Origin: Gossypium raimondii
Lineage: Eukaryota > Streptophyta > Magnoliopsida > Malvales > Malvaceae
Assembly (NCBI RefSeq): GCF_025698545.1
Contig: NC_068569.1
Location: 3,038,001 to 3,102,000, forward strand
Length of the DNA stretch: 64,000 bases
Direction: 5' to 3'
Position numbers and translations under genes: made by a program. This document shows positions 10,707-26,061 of the stretch, piece after piece. Under the pieces are notes generated by a model. The model did no database searches, was not told the origin of the DNA, and saw nothing but the letters and a program-made list of their open reading frames with translations. Within the stretch, counting starts at the first letter, position 1. The number at the start of each line of letters is the position of its first letter.

Positions 10707-13700
10707 ATGGCGGAGCAGCAGCAACTAGAGCCATGGACCGACCTCAGTGGCAAAGTGGTGATGGTGACGGGGGCATCTTCTGGTTTAGGTCGTGACTTTT
10801 GTCTTGACTTGAGTAAAGGCGGCTGTCGTATCGTGGCTGCCGCGCGCCGCGTCGATCGCCTTAAATCCCTCTGTGATGAAATCAATCACCTCACCTTTCC
10901 TTTTTCCGGACCCCAGCCTAGTGGCCCTCGAGCTTTCGCTGTCGAGCTCGACGTATGTGCTGACGGATCCACCATACAGAGCTCTGTGAAAGCGGCCTGG
11001 GATGCCTTTGGGAGGATCGATGCTTTAATAAATAACGCTGGCGTTAGAGGTACTCCATTTTTTGTTATTTAAAATTTTCGTGTCCCTTAATTAGTTTTGC
11101 CCGATCATATTTGCTGGAAAATTAGTAGGGTCTAAATTACCTCCGATTTTTATTTTTTTGAAAGTCTCCGATGTTAATTTTCAATGGAATAGATAAAGGT
11201 GTTCTTTGACAAATTTTAGAATAGATAGAGGCGTTTTTTGAAAGTCTCCGATGTTCTAGGGTTAGGAGCTCCGTTCGACAAGTTTCATATATTAATCATA
11301 GTATATTCACATGGTACGAACCACAAGAAGGGAAAGGCTTCCTCAATCGAAGCACTTTTCTATGAATTGTCCAATGAATCGTTCCATAGCTAACGCCAAG
11401 TGCCAATCACCAACATTGTAATTTGTAATCGACAAAGCAATAAATCACTGCCAATCAACACCAATACTGCACAAAACCTCCCACAAAGTAGCATATCAAT
11501 TCACCAAATATTCTCAACCAACGATGCTCCAACAGTGAGCAAATTAGTCAATCTGAGGTTTTCACCAACACTTCAATCACTTGTACACTAGGTTATGACG
11601 GGAACCATGAGTTGATGTTGTAGAAGTGATCCAAAGCCATACTCTCCCATGTGCCAACACATGAAGGAAATTCCAGAATCTTTGGTTGGCACGTCCACTT
11701 GTCGGTGATCCGGTTACTGAACTCAGGCGGATAGCTTAACTGACACCATGCTTCTTACTGTGGTGGCATTTAGCACTTCTGGATGTCGACTATATGATCC
11801 CTATAAATCATTCTAGATCCCTGTAAATCTGCTTAGGATTATTTACATAATTCCACTGATACTGTTACACAGATAATTGGTATATATGTCACTAAGTGGC
11901 CATAATAAGGCAATGTTAGTTCTTCGGTTGGGCCATCTTATCTTTTTTGAAAACAAATCCTTGACAAAGAAAGCAAGAATGCTTGTTTAAGTGGAACTTG
12001 TCTTGTAGGGTTGGGGCCATTTAGGTATTACGTACAAAATCTTATTCATTAATAATTTAAAATGGAAAGAAACCAGTTCCAGCTTCGTTTTTTTTACCTG
12101 ATCTTTGTGAAACATTATCAAGTTTGTCACGATCCTTTTGTTCAGTTTGTGGTCATTATGTCGGAAATTTGTTTATCATTTGCAGCTATTATGCGTTGGT
12201 AGGTAATGTGAAGGATCCTTTGGAATTGACTGAGGAGGAATGGAATCAAAACATCAGAACCAATCTAACAGGGTCTTGGTTGGTGTCAAAATATGTTTGT
12301 ATGCTCATGCGTGATGCAAAACAAGGAGGATCTGTAATCAATATATCTTCCATTGCTGGTCTTAATCGTGGGCAACTACCTGGAGGTTTGGCTTATGCTT
12401 CCTCAAAAGCAGGCCTAAACACCATGACAAAGGTAATTATTTTACTAAAAACTTTTGTAGATGTTTTAAAATTATACGAGTTTTTAACTTTTTCAACTTT
12501 TTATGCAATATTGTCTCTAGAAAATCTAAGCATTTGTGAGCATCAAGTTTGATATAGTGTAAGATGATTATCAAGTGGTAGAAAGAAAGCAATTCTATGA
12601 TGTACATAACACTAATTCAAAAAAAAAATGCCTGTGTAATCCAAGGAAGTCAAATATAAAGCAAATACATATAATGAACACTAAACTAAAGCATACATCT
12701 AAAAATAATTTCCTAAAATAAAATCTTACAAAAACACATGAATTTAGATGGTTTTGCTTAATGTTTATATCCACGGGTCAGAGTAGAAATTTTCAATATA
12801 CTCAAGAAAAGATGAAGATTACTTTTAGGTTTCTCTTAAAACTTATCACACCACACCATAAAGCCTCATATTGCATCACTTCTTTTTCCTCCTATTCCCA
12901 AGTTGCATTAAGGGGCTTTAGGCAAGGGAATGAGGATAATAGGGTGCAAGTAGGACAACATTTAAAAAAAAAAAAAAAAAAGATGACATGGGTAGAAGTT
13001 GTCATGTTGAATTTTCAGCCATCTACTTCAGTAAATGTCCAAATTGGCTTAAAATTGCTCAAAGCAAGTATTATAGCCAATCACCGCCTCCCCTATATTG
13101 ACACTTTTGGTACTTCCTTATTAAAGGACTAAGTCCAAGGAATGCTTGTACTCCTACGTAGGGGTAGCTTAGACCAACATTTTCATAATATTCTCCTCAA
13201 TAGAAGCCTTACTAATCACAAAAGCAAAACATTTTTTTTGAATGACGTGATATGTGAAATCAATGTGTTTGGTCCTATGATGAAATATATGACTTTTCAT
13301 TAAGTAAATGACATTCTTAATGTGGCAAAAACACAAAACTAGAAACCTATCTAGTGCAAACCGAAACAACCAATTAGAATATGGATTCAAATCTCTTTCA
13401 AGGTACTTACTTTTATATGGAAACCATTAAGGGTAGTCACCAAGTTTTTTACAGTTTTCTCTGAATGGATAAAAATAGAAAGGTTGCATCCTATTGTAAG
13501 TAATGAGAGGTTGTATCTTAAAATTGTAGAATTTGGTGATCATTAGATCCTCCAACAAGCATTTATGAAGTGAATCATGTATTTCTTTATTTTATTAAAT
13601 ATTTCAGGAAAAATGAAAAATTGGTGACTGATTTCAAGTTTATTCTCCCATCACTTTTTCAATCGGGTAGTTGTTTCCAAAATTATTTTTTTCATATTTT

Positions 13701-14095
13701 AATTAAATTTTATATTTTTTTCTTTGAATTGTTAGTTTATTAAATATTTCTTTGAAAAATACTTATAGAACGATGGAAGTTATTATAATTAAAGAATGAC
13801 AATGATCATTATGCAGACCATGGCCATGGAACTGGGGATGCATAAAATCCGAGTGAACTCAATATCACCTGGGCTTTTCAAATCTGAGATCACAGAAGGC
13901 CTTCTGAAGAAGGCTTGGCTACAAGAAGTGGCTACAAAAATCAACCCTTTAAGAACATTTGGTACGGCAGATCCCGCATTAACCTCGCTAGTTAGATACT
14001 TAATCCATGATTCTTCGGAATACGTAACAGGTAACATATTCATCGTTGATGCCGGGTCTACCTTACCCGGTGTTCCCATATTTTCTTCGCTTTGA
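10707..14095 (+). CDS. Short-chain dehydrogenase/reductase (classical SDR)
   Basis: Three exons (10707-11049, 12203-12432, 13817-14095) close in frame to 283 residues. The start gives [10 protein letters not shown]; an upstream in-frame ATG at 10668 is less likely because it precedes the family-like N-terminus. Motifs: cofactor loop TGASSGLG at residues 21-28, NNAG at 109-112, a serine in INISS (163/164) and the catalytic YASSK with Tyr179 and Lys183. The fold binds NAD(P)(H) and oxidises or reduces a small alcohol or carbonyl substrate; the substrate is not predictable here. The tail [10 protein letters not shown] is characteristic of an Arabidopsis SDR group near At3g46170, and the final SSL resembles a minor plant peroxisomal targeting tripeptide (inference). 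The introns are long (1153 and 1384 nt) and repeat-bearing. Confidence 0.93.
13165..13330 (-). mobile_element. Ty1/copia fossil fragment (RNase H region)
   Basis: Inside intron 2 of the SDR gene, the minus strand reads [15 protein letters not shown] preceded by YLMKSH. This is the C-terminal RNase H part of Ty1/copia polyproteins (family knowledge: FH.RTKHIDI.YHFIRE). It is a short, broken and old remnant with no LTRs that I can recognise. Neighbouring intron sequence at about 12640-13560 may belong to the same insertion, but I cannot set its edges. Confidence 0.7.
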
Positions 14096-14508
14096 AGCAC
14101 AATTGGAATACTAAATGTTTGTATTCCTTGATAAGAAGCTACCAGAATATAGGTTTTGTATTGGTAAAACTCCTTAAACTATATAGCGGAAGCTATGCCT
14201 TCTTGTAAGATTGTAAATAAAGGATGGAAGTGATCTAATCCTTCCTTGCTTTTCACCTTGTAATAAGATTTTTGAAGTTTGTTTGCTACCTTCACTATCA
14301 GCAAGACACTGGATTTTCTATTTTATGGTTTGCCCTTTTGCAGTTTCTGTATCATTGATGACATGACTGGGTTGGATTGGAAGTTGATTTAATTATATTT
14401 TCTTGATGCTAAAGAATGATAATAGTGGCGGTTCTCTTCAGCCAAGTTCGTATAAGCAAAGAAAAAAAAAAACAAGTATTATACATATAGATTAAAAGAA
14501 AACATGCC

Positions 14509-15626
14509 CTATCGAGCAAAGGCAATAGACAAGACGAAAGACAGTATTAGCCATCCCAGCATGAAGTATCCCACCGCTCTTGTTGGTCCGACGTCCTCCG
14601 GCTCCTGTCACGCCAACAGATCAATAAACTCTCAGAGCTAGCTAAAATGTATGGTTTAAAAACTAGTACTAGTAACATATAATTGGCTGAAAACAAATAC
14701 GTATAAAAGAAAATAATTATGGGTTGATTACGTACGCCTGGTGGAGGCTCCTCCGTAGGAGTTTGGGTGATATCCACCTCAAAAGGCCAAGCATATCTAT
14801 CTGGTTGTTCAGTTCTAGCCAAGCTCCAGTCATACAGCCTTCTTTCTTCCACCGATGACAAAATCGAGTACGACTCCTGAGATCGAAACCAAGTTTTTTC
14901 AGCTTATCATATATAGTTACTTTGTTGTTTATTATACGAGAGAACAGTTTGAAAAGACTAACTTTTAAGAGATCCATTTTCTTGCTGAGTTCTTCTTCAT
15001 CTAGTCCCTGATTCAGGAGTTCATCAACCTTGTTTCTGTAGGCCACAGTGACCTGAAACACAAAGGGACCGAACCAAAGTTTAAAAAAGAAGAAGAGAGT
15101 TTATCAGAATGGAGTAAATGCTATTGTTGATTTGGCAAGGACCTGTTCATAAGAACACCCTCTTTGAAGGCCGAGTCTACCATAGTGATCTGCGTCTGTG
15201 ATTGCTGCATGCTAAACTAAAACCTCATCAATTGAGTGCATTCTTTTTCCCAGCAATAACGGTGAAGGCACATCTCGTAAGAATTTGAAGTTGTTGGATT
15301 AAAATGCTAGTCCTATAAATAAATAAAAGTGAAAAGGGTTGATCATTGCTTTTACCGATGCCACGAAGAGCTCGTTCAACATTAAGAGCAGAGATCAAAG
15401 AAGGAGGTCCTTTAGGAGCTTCATCAATGGACTTTTCAGATTCTGTTTCAGTCGTTGGTGTCTCGGATGATACATCACCAGAGCTCCTGATGCTTAGTCT
15501 TCTTCTCTGCTTTGCTGAAAAGCTGATGGTAGAATTTGAGAATAAGGAAGCGTTTTTGGGGGTTGAGGCATGTATGTTGTTGCCAGAAATGTATAGTGTT
15601 GTTGCAGCTGTGGTTGATAGAGCCAT
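14509..15626 (-). CDS. NDHU: NDH complex subunit U, chloroplastic (J-like protein)
   Basis: Five exons on the minus strand (15626-15356, 15204-15143, 15052-14963, 14876-14736, 14604-14509) close to 219 residues, about the family's length. The N-terminus MALSTTAATTLY, rich in Ser/Thr/Ala, is a chloroplast transit peptide. A J-like domain follows (ITDADHYGRLGL, then VTVAYRNKVDEL and ILSSVEERRLYDWSLART); it lacks the HPD tripeptide of true DnaJ proteins, as is normal for NdhU. The C-terminus (AVGYFMLGWLILSFVLSIAF) is one membrane span. NdhU is part of the ferredoxin-binding module of the thylakoid NAD(P)H dehydrogenase-like complex, which drives cyclic electron flow around photosystem I. The exon 4 donor is read as GGC|GTACGT because only this keeps EPEDVGPTR in frame. 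Confidence 0.93.
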
Positions 15627-15782
15627 GACTTGTTTGATACTCAGTTTTCTGGTATACTACTTTCCAATAGTTTTTCTGTTCAAAACAAGAGTAGATAAGA
15701 CGTGAGCTTTGAACCAAAGGAACATTATCTTCAAGAAGAATATAAACTTATATGAATTTTTCTGTCGAATGCTATCAATCGG

Positions 15783-15854
15783 GTCGTTGTAGTATAGTGG
15801 TGAGTATTCCCGCCTGTCACGCGGGCGACCCGGGTTCGATCCCCGGCAACGGCG
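15783..15854 (+). tRNA. tRNA-Asp (GTC)
   Basis: A 72-nt sequence with a complete cloverleaf. The acceptor stem GTCGTTG pairs with CAACGGC (one T-G pair) and the discriminator is G. The anticodon stem-loop is CCGCC-TGTCACG-CGGG-like, with anticodon GTC. The internal RNA polymerase III boxes are present (A box around TAGTATAGTGGT, B box GGTTCGATCCC). There is no intron and no encoded CCA, as usual for plants. It lies only 156 bp upstream of the NdhU start codon on the opposite strand. Confidence 0.97.
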
Positions 15855-15860
15855 TTAACG

Positions 15861-15865
15861 TTTTT
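15861..15865 (+). terminator. RNA polymerase III terminator of tRNA-Asp
   Basis: A TTTTT run begins 7 nt after the tRNA discriminator base, the normal Pol III stop signal on the non-template strand. Confidence 0.8.
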
Positions 15866-16160
15866 AATTTTCAGACGACCCTGGCCCAAGCTGAGAATCG
15901 GATCCCTCCATCACCGACTGAAATAAATACTTTTTTTTTCTTATGTTTTAAATATATATATTTTATTTATCATACTTTATTATAGTTAAAAAATCAACGT
16001 GTTTTTGTATTTTGAAAATTGAAAATAAATTTTCTTTTTTATTTATCAAATGTATTTTTTAAATTTCCAAAAAAAATAATTTTCTAAAAATGAAAATAAA
16101 ACAAAAAATAGAAAACCATCTTTTCTTGTATTTGGATTTTGGGTTGAAAGGTAATTTTGG
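15866..16160. other. AT-rich spacer upstream of RPS3
   Basis: Low-complexity A/T-rich sequence with no gene visible. Confidence 0.6.
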
Positions 16161-16166
16161 GTACCT

Positions 16167-16218
16167 AACCCTAGCCGGCCACCTATCCATATATTTTCGC
16201 CCCATAAAAAGAACCCTA
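16167..16218 (+). promoter_or_regulatory. Telo-box motifs in the RPS3 promoter
   Basis: Two AACCCTA motifs (16167-16173 and 16212-16218) lie 141 and 96 bp upstream of the RPS3 start codon. The telo-box is a known promoter element of plant ribosomal-protein and other growth-linked genes, so its presence fits the gene. The transcription start was not located. Confidence 0.6.
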
Positions 16219-16307
16219 GTTATACTGTTAGCTAGTCACTAGCAAAGCGGCGAAGCGATTTGCAATCTCAACTCACCGTTTCTCACGATTGGATTCTCCT
16301 TAAAATC

Positions 16308-18703
<2,396 letters not shown>

Positions 18704-19532
18704 AGCCCACCCCAAATGAGTCTTGAATGTAGTGTTTCACTCAAGTTTTCAACTATTTAGTTAAAGGAGATCGCTAGATTTCTGCCTGTACGGATTACTA
18801 TTTTGTGAATGAGGTGGATTTTGGTCGTGTTTAGTGTACTTGGTATGTTTTAAAGGAATATTATTAAGCTTATCTGTTTGCTTAGCTTATCGTCCACGCT
18901 GATTAAATCGGAAGCAGATGGTTTCAATCAACCAAGATATTTGAGGTCAATACCTTCACACTACAATTATTAACCATGGCGATATATATTGGGAATTTGA
19001 TAGAAAGATGTAAATATTCCCTTTTGTAACTTGTTTGTTGGTTATGTGATAGAAATATATAGTTTGACATTTAATAATAGAGCTCAAGACTGTTAGAACA
19101 TGAGGAAAATTATTCTTGAAACCGGCATACCATCATAGGTCTTAAAAGACTTCGATAATAGTAATCTTAAATCTGAAAATACACTTGGTTCAAGTTAGAT
19201 TACAACAGCTGAACGGGCTTCATTACTTACCACTCCTGTCCTAAGCTCCGGGCAACACTGTCAGCCCATTTCATCCCTGGTTGAAAGTTGAAACAAAGAT
19301 GCCATTAGAATTTAGAAGTAAATTTCGAAGAAAGTTCCATTTCATCAATGCAATGCCTTCCTCGACCTCTAACAAAAGTTCCATTTCGACGTAAACTACA
19401 ATAAATTACAATGATCTAGAATTATTTATGTATCAAATGCAAACAGGTAAAAGAGTGGATCAAATATCATAATAAGTGGCCTCTTCTTTATTATATGCCA
19501 AAAGGATGAGGATGCATACCTATAATATGCGA
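18704..19532. other. 3' flanks between converging RPS3 and MSL genes
   Basis: Convergent intergenic region holding the 3' UTR of RPS3 (plus) and of the MSL gene (minus). No further gene is seen. Confidence 0.6.
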
Positions 19533-22352
19533 TCATGACCAAGTGGTCGCATAGGTTGCATCCGGCCTGTCTTGATTGACCTGGTTGAGATTCACATGCT
19601 GAGGAAGAAGATTGTATCGTATACCCAGCTCCTCAAAAATTCTCTTCAGCTCAAGAACCAGTTCGGTTCTACGCCTGTTCTTCTCTCTAAAGTCCTGGAA
19701 GTTCATCGTGTGATTACAAAAGAGAGCCATCTTTAACTTATTCACATTCTCGATTTCCTTCACCACCACAAGGTGATTAGGACGCCACAGGGTATTAGCT
19801 TCCAAATGCCTGATTAAGACATGGCAGCAGAAACATCATAAATTGTACAGACCAAAACGAACTTGGAACAAAGAACAGTAAGTTCTGATAAACATAATAA
19901 AAATCATACTCAACTATCGAGATCAAAACATGATAAAAAATATTATATAACATGGAGACACCTTACATGCTTGAACTAAAGTCAACTTACTTCTTTATCT
20001 CTTCTTTCAGCCTGCCTATTGTCTTTGCTGGGGTCAAAAAATCAATCGAGAACTCTATTGTATCACCCATATCCGGGCTTCTATAATAGTTGCTGATGGG
20101 CTTTGTAGCCAAAACTGAATTCGGGTAGTACACCTTTTCATTATCAAGTTTCAGAAAGACAGTCGTTAAAATATTCATCTCCTCGACCAGCAACTGTCAG
20201 TTACCATTACCAAGTGATAAGCATAATTAGTAACTTTCCCATACATGCATGTAAGAATGTCATTTTCAATAGTTACCTGAACACCATCAACCACACAACG
20301 ATCGCCGACATCAAAAGGATGCGTCACAAACACGAATACTATAGCTTCAAAGATAGTCTTGCAGGTGTTTCCGAACATAAAAGCAGCTACTACAAGCTGC
20401 GATGAAAGGAGCAAAAGCAGTTTCGTGGTTGCAATTTCCAGCAAAAGAAGCCATATGATGACAGTAACAATAATTAGGACCACTGTCACGAGTGTATTCA
20501 ACTGCTTTACGGCTGTTTTGGTGTCACTCAAAGCATGTACTAGTGTTTTCCGATCCGTGTAAACCTTTACCTGTACAAAATAACAACGGGCATGTTAATA
20601 AAAAAATCCTCATCTTTAAGGATGGTTTTCCTTCATTGCAGCAACACCCTATAGTGTCCGATTGTGTTCAAACCATAAAAACTTGCTATTTTCCATTTGC
20701 AAGGAAGCACACACACACACTGTAAAATATGAAAAGATTCAAAAAGTTGCTCAAGATTTATCCGATTTTCATAAAGAGCTTTTACCACCCAGTTTGTGAA
20801 ACTTTTTCTATCAATTTTTCCAGTGCTCGATCCTTCGAACAAAGGAAACACAAGATCCACCTCTTCCTTAATCATGAACCTTAAGAGGTCATCCTCGTCA
20901 ATGCAACTGATTGTAAAAGAGCAAATAGTTAGGGTAAGGAAATATTAAAATAATAATAATTAGAAAAGTCGGCAGGAAAATCACTAGAAGCATCATGCAG
21001 GGCGGATTTTCTCACTTGCGATTTTGATTACTATCATGTTGTGCAACGTGTGCAAAAATTTGATGAGCAACATATTGTGCCTCCTCCTCGTTAGTAATTT
21101 CCTGTTCTGCTTCTTTGCCACCTTCATCGTACGCACTTTCCTCTAATGTTTCGGAGACTGTTGAAAGCCCTGAATTCGTGATGGCATCTACCAACACCTT
21201 CATATGCCAAGCTGAAACTTTTTCTCGCTTCAATCTATGGACTTTTCCCATGTCAATCAACCTTTTTGTTTTTGGTTCTTTACCCTTTTTTGCATTGCTA
21301 ACAATCAAATGAGCTGGCGGTTTTTGAATCCCATCAATCTCCATAAATGGTGGTCCCGAAAGGGTCCTAAGTATGTAGTGATGGAAGACTGATTCTTGTA
21401 TTCTGTCAAAGAACTTGTTCATATGGAAATTCGAAGCCAGTATCTTTAACATCAAAGTCTTCAACAACCACAAAAATGCTCCAATGAGGATGCTCACTAG
21501 AGTCCACGTCACATAATCTAGAATCTTTGAGGCAGTCTTCGATCTCTCAACATCAAGAAACAGAAGAACCCAAGTAAGAAGTACTATACTCAGCCAAATG
21601 AAGACCTGAACAATCTTCTTTAAACCGTGAACGAAGTATAGCACTTTCTTCCGAAGCAAAAAGTTAATCTCGATCAAGAAGACAACTAGATGCATAAACC
21701 AACGAGTAACCAACATACCGCAGAATATAACCACCACAAGTACACACCATTTCCAAATTTCCAAACCCCATAAAAGGATATTCTTTTCTTTACCTACTGT
21801 TAAACTAGCTATTAAGCACCCTATGAGAAACAAAAATACAACCCACTCAATCACAACCTTAGCTTTCACTCCCTTATGCTGCTCTTTATGCTGTTTAACT
21901 TTCTTAATTATCTCCTCATTTTCATTTTCCCCAGGGGAGCCTTTAGAAGCCGGCGATAACGTTTTCGACACAGCAGAGTCCGTCCTAATACTTCTAGCCG
22001 ACTTGTTATTAGGGGAGGCCTTATTGATGGGTGAATTACAACCAACTTGTTCTTGATTAGCTAAATTAGTTTCTTCCATTTCATCAGATTCAGGGGTATA
22101 AGATTGTTCTCCAAATCTTGACTTGGGTTTAACAAATGACCTTCGTCTAAGAAGAGGTTCATTACCTGCAACTGGGGCTTTTGGTGGCTTACTTGCAGTA
22201 ACAGCACCAGATTCAGTCGAAGCTTTGTTGGGTGCACCTTGAGAATTTTGCTTAGGGTTCAATGCCTCTGCTTCTTTTGGAGAAGACCCTTTTGGCCCTT
22301 CACCGGCAACAGTAATCACCACTTGTGTTCCACCACCGTTTCCCTCCGCCAT
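19533..22352 (-). CDS. MSL10: Mechanosensitive channel, MscS-like (MSL10 type)
   Basis: Five exons on the minus strand (22352-21016, 20906-20786, 20570-20277, 20193-19991, 19809-19533) close to 743 residues, close to Arabidopsis MSL10. A long hydrophilic, Ser/Lys-rich N-terminus (about 1-165) is typical of plasma-membrane MSL proteins and carries phospho-regulated sites in MSL10. Membrane spans are at about 167-186, 201-225, 245-267 and 281-304, plus two in exon 3. The pore-lining helix and start of the MscS beta domain are seen in FGNTCKTIFEAIVFVFVTHP followed by FDVGDRC. The C-terminal soluble domain follows (EEMNILTTVFL, YYPNSVL). It should open an anion-preferring pore under membrane tension. 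The splice between NWV and VKVYTDRK was chosen because it restores the family reading. A 5' UTR intron at about 22376-22675 is likely. Confidence 0.95.
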
Positions 22353-22375
22353 TTCTTCAATTTTCCGTCAAAACC

Positions 22376-22675
22376 CTGGTAAGAGATAAAAATATTAAAC
22401 AAAGAAGTTAGCTTTCGCCTATGAAACAGAACCAGGTTCACATTTAGGAACAAAAGAGGAAACTTTACATTTAAAAAGTGAGGCTTTTCATTAATCAAAT
22501 ATTAACAGCTGTTAAAGTAGCTTGGAAGAACATCTCCGTTAAATCAATGGCACATTGGCACCATATAGGAAACAAAGAATCAACTTATTTAGCTAAAAAA
22601 ATAGACTATTAATTTTCAACTTTAGCAAGAAAAAATCATAAATAAATTAGTCGCAGCGAATCCTTTCACTTTTAC
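22376..22675 (-). other. Probable 5' UTR intron of the MSL gene
   Basis: On the minus strand an acceptor (TTACCAG|GG) lies 23 bases before the start codon, and a donor (TTTCAG|GTAAAAG) lies about 300 nt upstream. A leader intron fits both. It is inferred from splice motifs only. Confidence 0.45.
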
Positions 22676-22676
22676 C

Positions 22677-24000
22677 TGAAAAAAGATAAAGGTTTCCAGA
22701 ATAAAGTAAGCATCCAAAAAATACCCAGAAAGCGTACAAAGGAAGAACCAGGAGTGCACCACTCAAAGCAGTGCAAAGATACCAAATAAAGAGCAGGAAA
22801 GAACTGGAAAATGAAGGGAAAATAGAACTAAATGAAAGAGACGAAGATTGAGAGATATTTGGTTGAGGCAGTGAAAGACAAGCAATTGCACTAGTTAATT
22901 ACTCTCACATTAACAAGACAACAGAAAAAGAAAATCAATCTAAGAAGGAAAAATGGAAAACACTACAGAGAGTGGGAAACAGAGATATATATATTTGGAG
23001 AGAGTCAACAATGGAGTCAAACAAAAAATAAACTATTAAACCGTCCTTAGCATGGCTAAACTCATTGTTAGGTGCAGGGAGATAGCATATATATTTATTT
23101 TTAATGGGACGAAAGCTTACTTTTTATTCGTGGACGAGAATGACCCTTGCTTTTCCTTTTTGTGATGATTACTGCAGAAAACTAGGGCGGGAGCCGGAAG
23201 TAAACGGTGAGCATCTGAAGGGTAATCTGGGAATTTGAAGATCTGTGAGTACGAGATAGGGTTTCGCGGTCTATAATTTTGTTTGAGCTTTAGGCCATGA
23301 CGTAGCTTTTATTTGGTGACGCTTGTATTTAATAAATCCAAAACTTCTATTTAATACTTTTAAGAAAACGATTAAAATAAGTTAAACCAAAATTATATTG
23401 AAATAAAAACGACATAGTATTGGAATATGAGACGAAATATAAAATGTACATTGAGCTAACCTCCATTATACAATTTGAGCTACAAAAGTCAAATTTGTTT
23501 AACAATGTGCATCTAACCTGTGCTAATTAGATATGCCCTCTCCTTTTTTCCCTCATACGTAACAGGACCAATAAACGTTATTCAAGTTTTTCATTGCCTT
23601 GGATGAAAATTTGTTGGGATTTTTTTTTATTTAATTTTTAAGGAAATAATTTAATTTAGGATGATTTTCAAAATTTTAGTTTCTACTTTCTAGGCACTAA
23701 TCAAATAATGATATTTTGTTAATTTATAAAGATATAAGATTAAATATTATACACTTATTCATATTTAATATATTCTCTAATCCAATTTATTCAGATTTTC
23801 ACATTCTACAAAAATAACTCTCGAAATGATGAAAATTTTGACTCTTGGATACAAAATCATAATTGAGTTTGATCATTTTTGTATTTGACAAAATCTAAGT
23901 TGACTAACATTTTATGTTAGATCTCCGCGGGTTATCTTCTTTGGAGACGATAGATTTAAATAGAAACAATATCGAAAATTTGCCCATAAGCATCAAACAC
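22677..24000. other. Upstream region of the MSL gene
   Basis: Holds the presumed leader exon and promoter of the minus-strand MSL gene, followed by AT-rich spacer. No other gene is supported. Confidence 0.5.
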
Positions 24001-25023
24001 TAAGGGTCCGTTTGTTTACATGTAAAAAGTTTTACGGAAAATACTTTTTTATATTTTCTTGTGTTTGTTTAACGGAAAACAGCTTGGTCAATGAAAAATG
24101 ACTCACAAGTCAACGTAAAGCCCTTTTTTCTATAAAATGACCTACCATTTTGAAGAGCCTAAGTCATTTTCCGGAAAAGAACTTATCTATAGATAATTTT
24201 ATTTTTATATAAAAATTAACTTAAATCAAGTTTAATATTATTATATTGATAATAAATTTTATTTTTATTTTTAAAATATTTAAAGTTATTAAAATATTAT
24301 ATTTTCCAATATTATTAAACATACATATTTAATTATTTATATTTAATCATATAATATATTATTAATATAATAAATATAATTTATTGTTTTAATAAATTTT
24401 AAAATAATAATTTTAAATAATATTATTTATATATTATTAAAATGTTCAATGTTAATAATTTAATAATAAATATTTATTACAATTATAAATATATTAAAAT
24501 AAATGTTTTGTAGTATAAAGGTTAAAATATGTCATAAGTCTATGTACACTTTACTGATTTGCAATTTAGCCTTTGTACTTGTTTTTCAAAATTTAACCCT
24601 TTACTTTTCAAACTTGAAAATCAAGTCTAATTGTTGACATCATTAAAATTTTTTGTCAATTTTGTTGATGTCACATTTTAAATAAAAATACTCACTTGGT
24701 AGTCATGTAATTAAAAATGACATTGTAATGAACCCGAATTTAACATAATATTTTAATATATTCAAAAACAATGTAAAATATAAAATTATAGATAAAAATA
24801 AATTTAATTAAATAACAAAATAATAACAATAAAATCTCATATGTATGTTTCTTTAATTGAAAACGACTTCTATGAAATATTTTTTAAAAATCAACCAAAC
24901 AACAGAAAATATTTTACACAGATTTATCCAAACACCAGAAAATATTAACTTTTTCAAAAAAGTAAATCATTTTTCAGAACTCATTTTCCGGAAGCCATTT
25001 TCAGTGAAATAAACGGAGCCTGA
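24001..25023. mobile_element. hAT-like non-autonomous element (MITE)
   Basis: About 1.0 kb with inverted ends. The left end TAAGGGTCCGTTTGTTTAC mirrors the right end GAAATAAACGGAGCCTGA, and the similarity extends inwards (CATTTTCCGGAA near both ends, about 24160 and 24985). The interior is very AT-rich with no coding capacity. The GGGTCCGTTTG terminus is a common signature of plant non-autonomous hAT elements. No clean 8-bp target duplication was found, so the exact edges may be off by a few bases. Confidence 0.65.
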
Positions 25024-25559
25024 GTTGTTGATAAGTTTGTTCTGAATTTTGGACACCAACAAAGTTTAATTTTTAGGTTTAGGGAAATGAGTTAAAGTTT
25101 AGAATGGGGGTGAATTAAAGTTGTTTGATTTGAGGTAAATAGGCGTGAATTGTTTTAGTAAAACACAAATGATTTCAATTGAAATAGAAAATATATCGGA
25201 ATGAAAGACTAAGTGGAAGTCTTTAACTATCATTTATTTCCCTTCCATATGTTACAATACAATACAAGATTTTGGACAAAATTGCTAATGAATTTTCCCT
25301 CCCCGTGTTTTATAATAGCTTCATTCCGCATATCCCAATATATATTTTTCTTCTAGTTTTGTAGTTTTCCAAGATAACCCTTTTAATGTTGAAAATGTTA
25401 TTTAGTGTTGATGGTATCAGGTGAGATCTATTAAGTAGAAGTCAAGTAATTTTAGTCGCTTCCTATTCATCACTTCTTGCTTCTTTTAAGTTGAATGTTG
25501 ATAAAGTTCGTATTTCGTCTTTAGTTTTAGTCTTTTCGACAATAATAGTAAGAGATGAG

Positions 25560-25965
25560 TATGGTAGATGAATGTGGGGATAGACGTAGCATTGGAAGAT
25601 ATAGAGGTCTTCGGGTAGCTTGGGATGCTAAATGAGATAGAGTTATCGTTGAGACTGATTATACTCTAGCTATCAAGGAGATTCAGGGAGGTATTAAAGG
25701 TTAACCGAACAAAAATTTGATTTTAAGAATTCAAAAACTATGCAGACGTGATTGGCATGTGAAAATCAAGCAGATACCAAAGGATGCAAATTTTGCTCGT
25801 CATATTCTGATCAGAATGATGAAAGAATTACCCATTTGGCCCCAAAATATTCCATACAGCTCGTTCAAAAGTTGTTGACCAAATTCGATTAGATAGACGA
25901 CTTTATATGCTTAGTCTTACTGATACTAATATTATTTTGTAATTGATACTCTTTCATATTTTGTC
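25560..25965 (+). mobile_element. LINE 3' remnant with RNase H-like domain
   Basis: Frame fragments read GLRVAWDAK, VIVETDYTLAIKEIQGG, LCRRDWHVKIKQIPKDAN and FARHILIRM. These match the plant-type RNase H found at the 3' end of many plant L1-like LINEs (V..D...AI..I, W.V.I..I.R.AN..AD). In-frame stops interrupt the frame after the WDAK, IKG and SC positions, so it is dead. The end (TTCATATTTTGTCAAAAAG) resembles a LINE 3' tail. Only the 3' few hundred bases are present, as expected of 5'-truncated LINE insertions. Confidence 0.7.
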
Positions 25966-26061
25966 AAAAAGAAAATGTAAAATTGTCAGAACTGAAAATT
26001 AATACAATTAAACATCCATATAAATTTGAACATTTTAAAATTGCCACTGAACCATGGCTAC

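Noticed and set aside
13796-14100. Open frames on both strands near SDR exon 3, including a start just upstream of the exon
   Set aside because: The plus frame is exon 3 extended into the intron, and the minus frame is its antisense. The proper exon begins at 13817 after ATGCAG.
15346-15705. Plus-strand open frame across NdhU exon 1
   Set aside because: Antisense shadow of the transit-peptide exon; no family resemblance.
15752-15985. Open frame running through the tRNA-Asp gene
   Set aside because: The frame is incidental; the sequence folds as a canonical tRNA.
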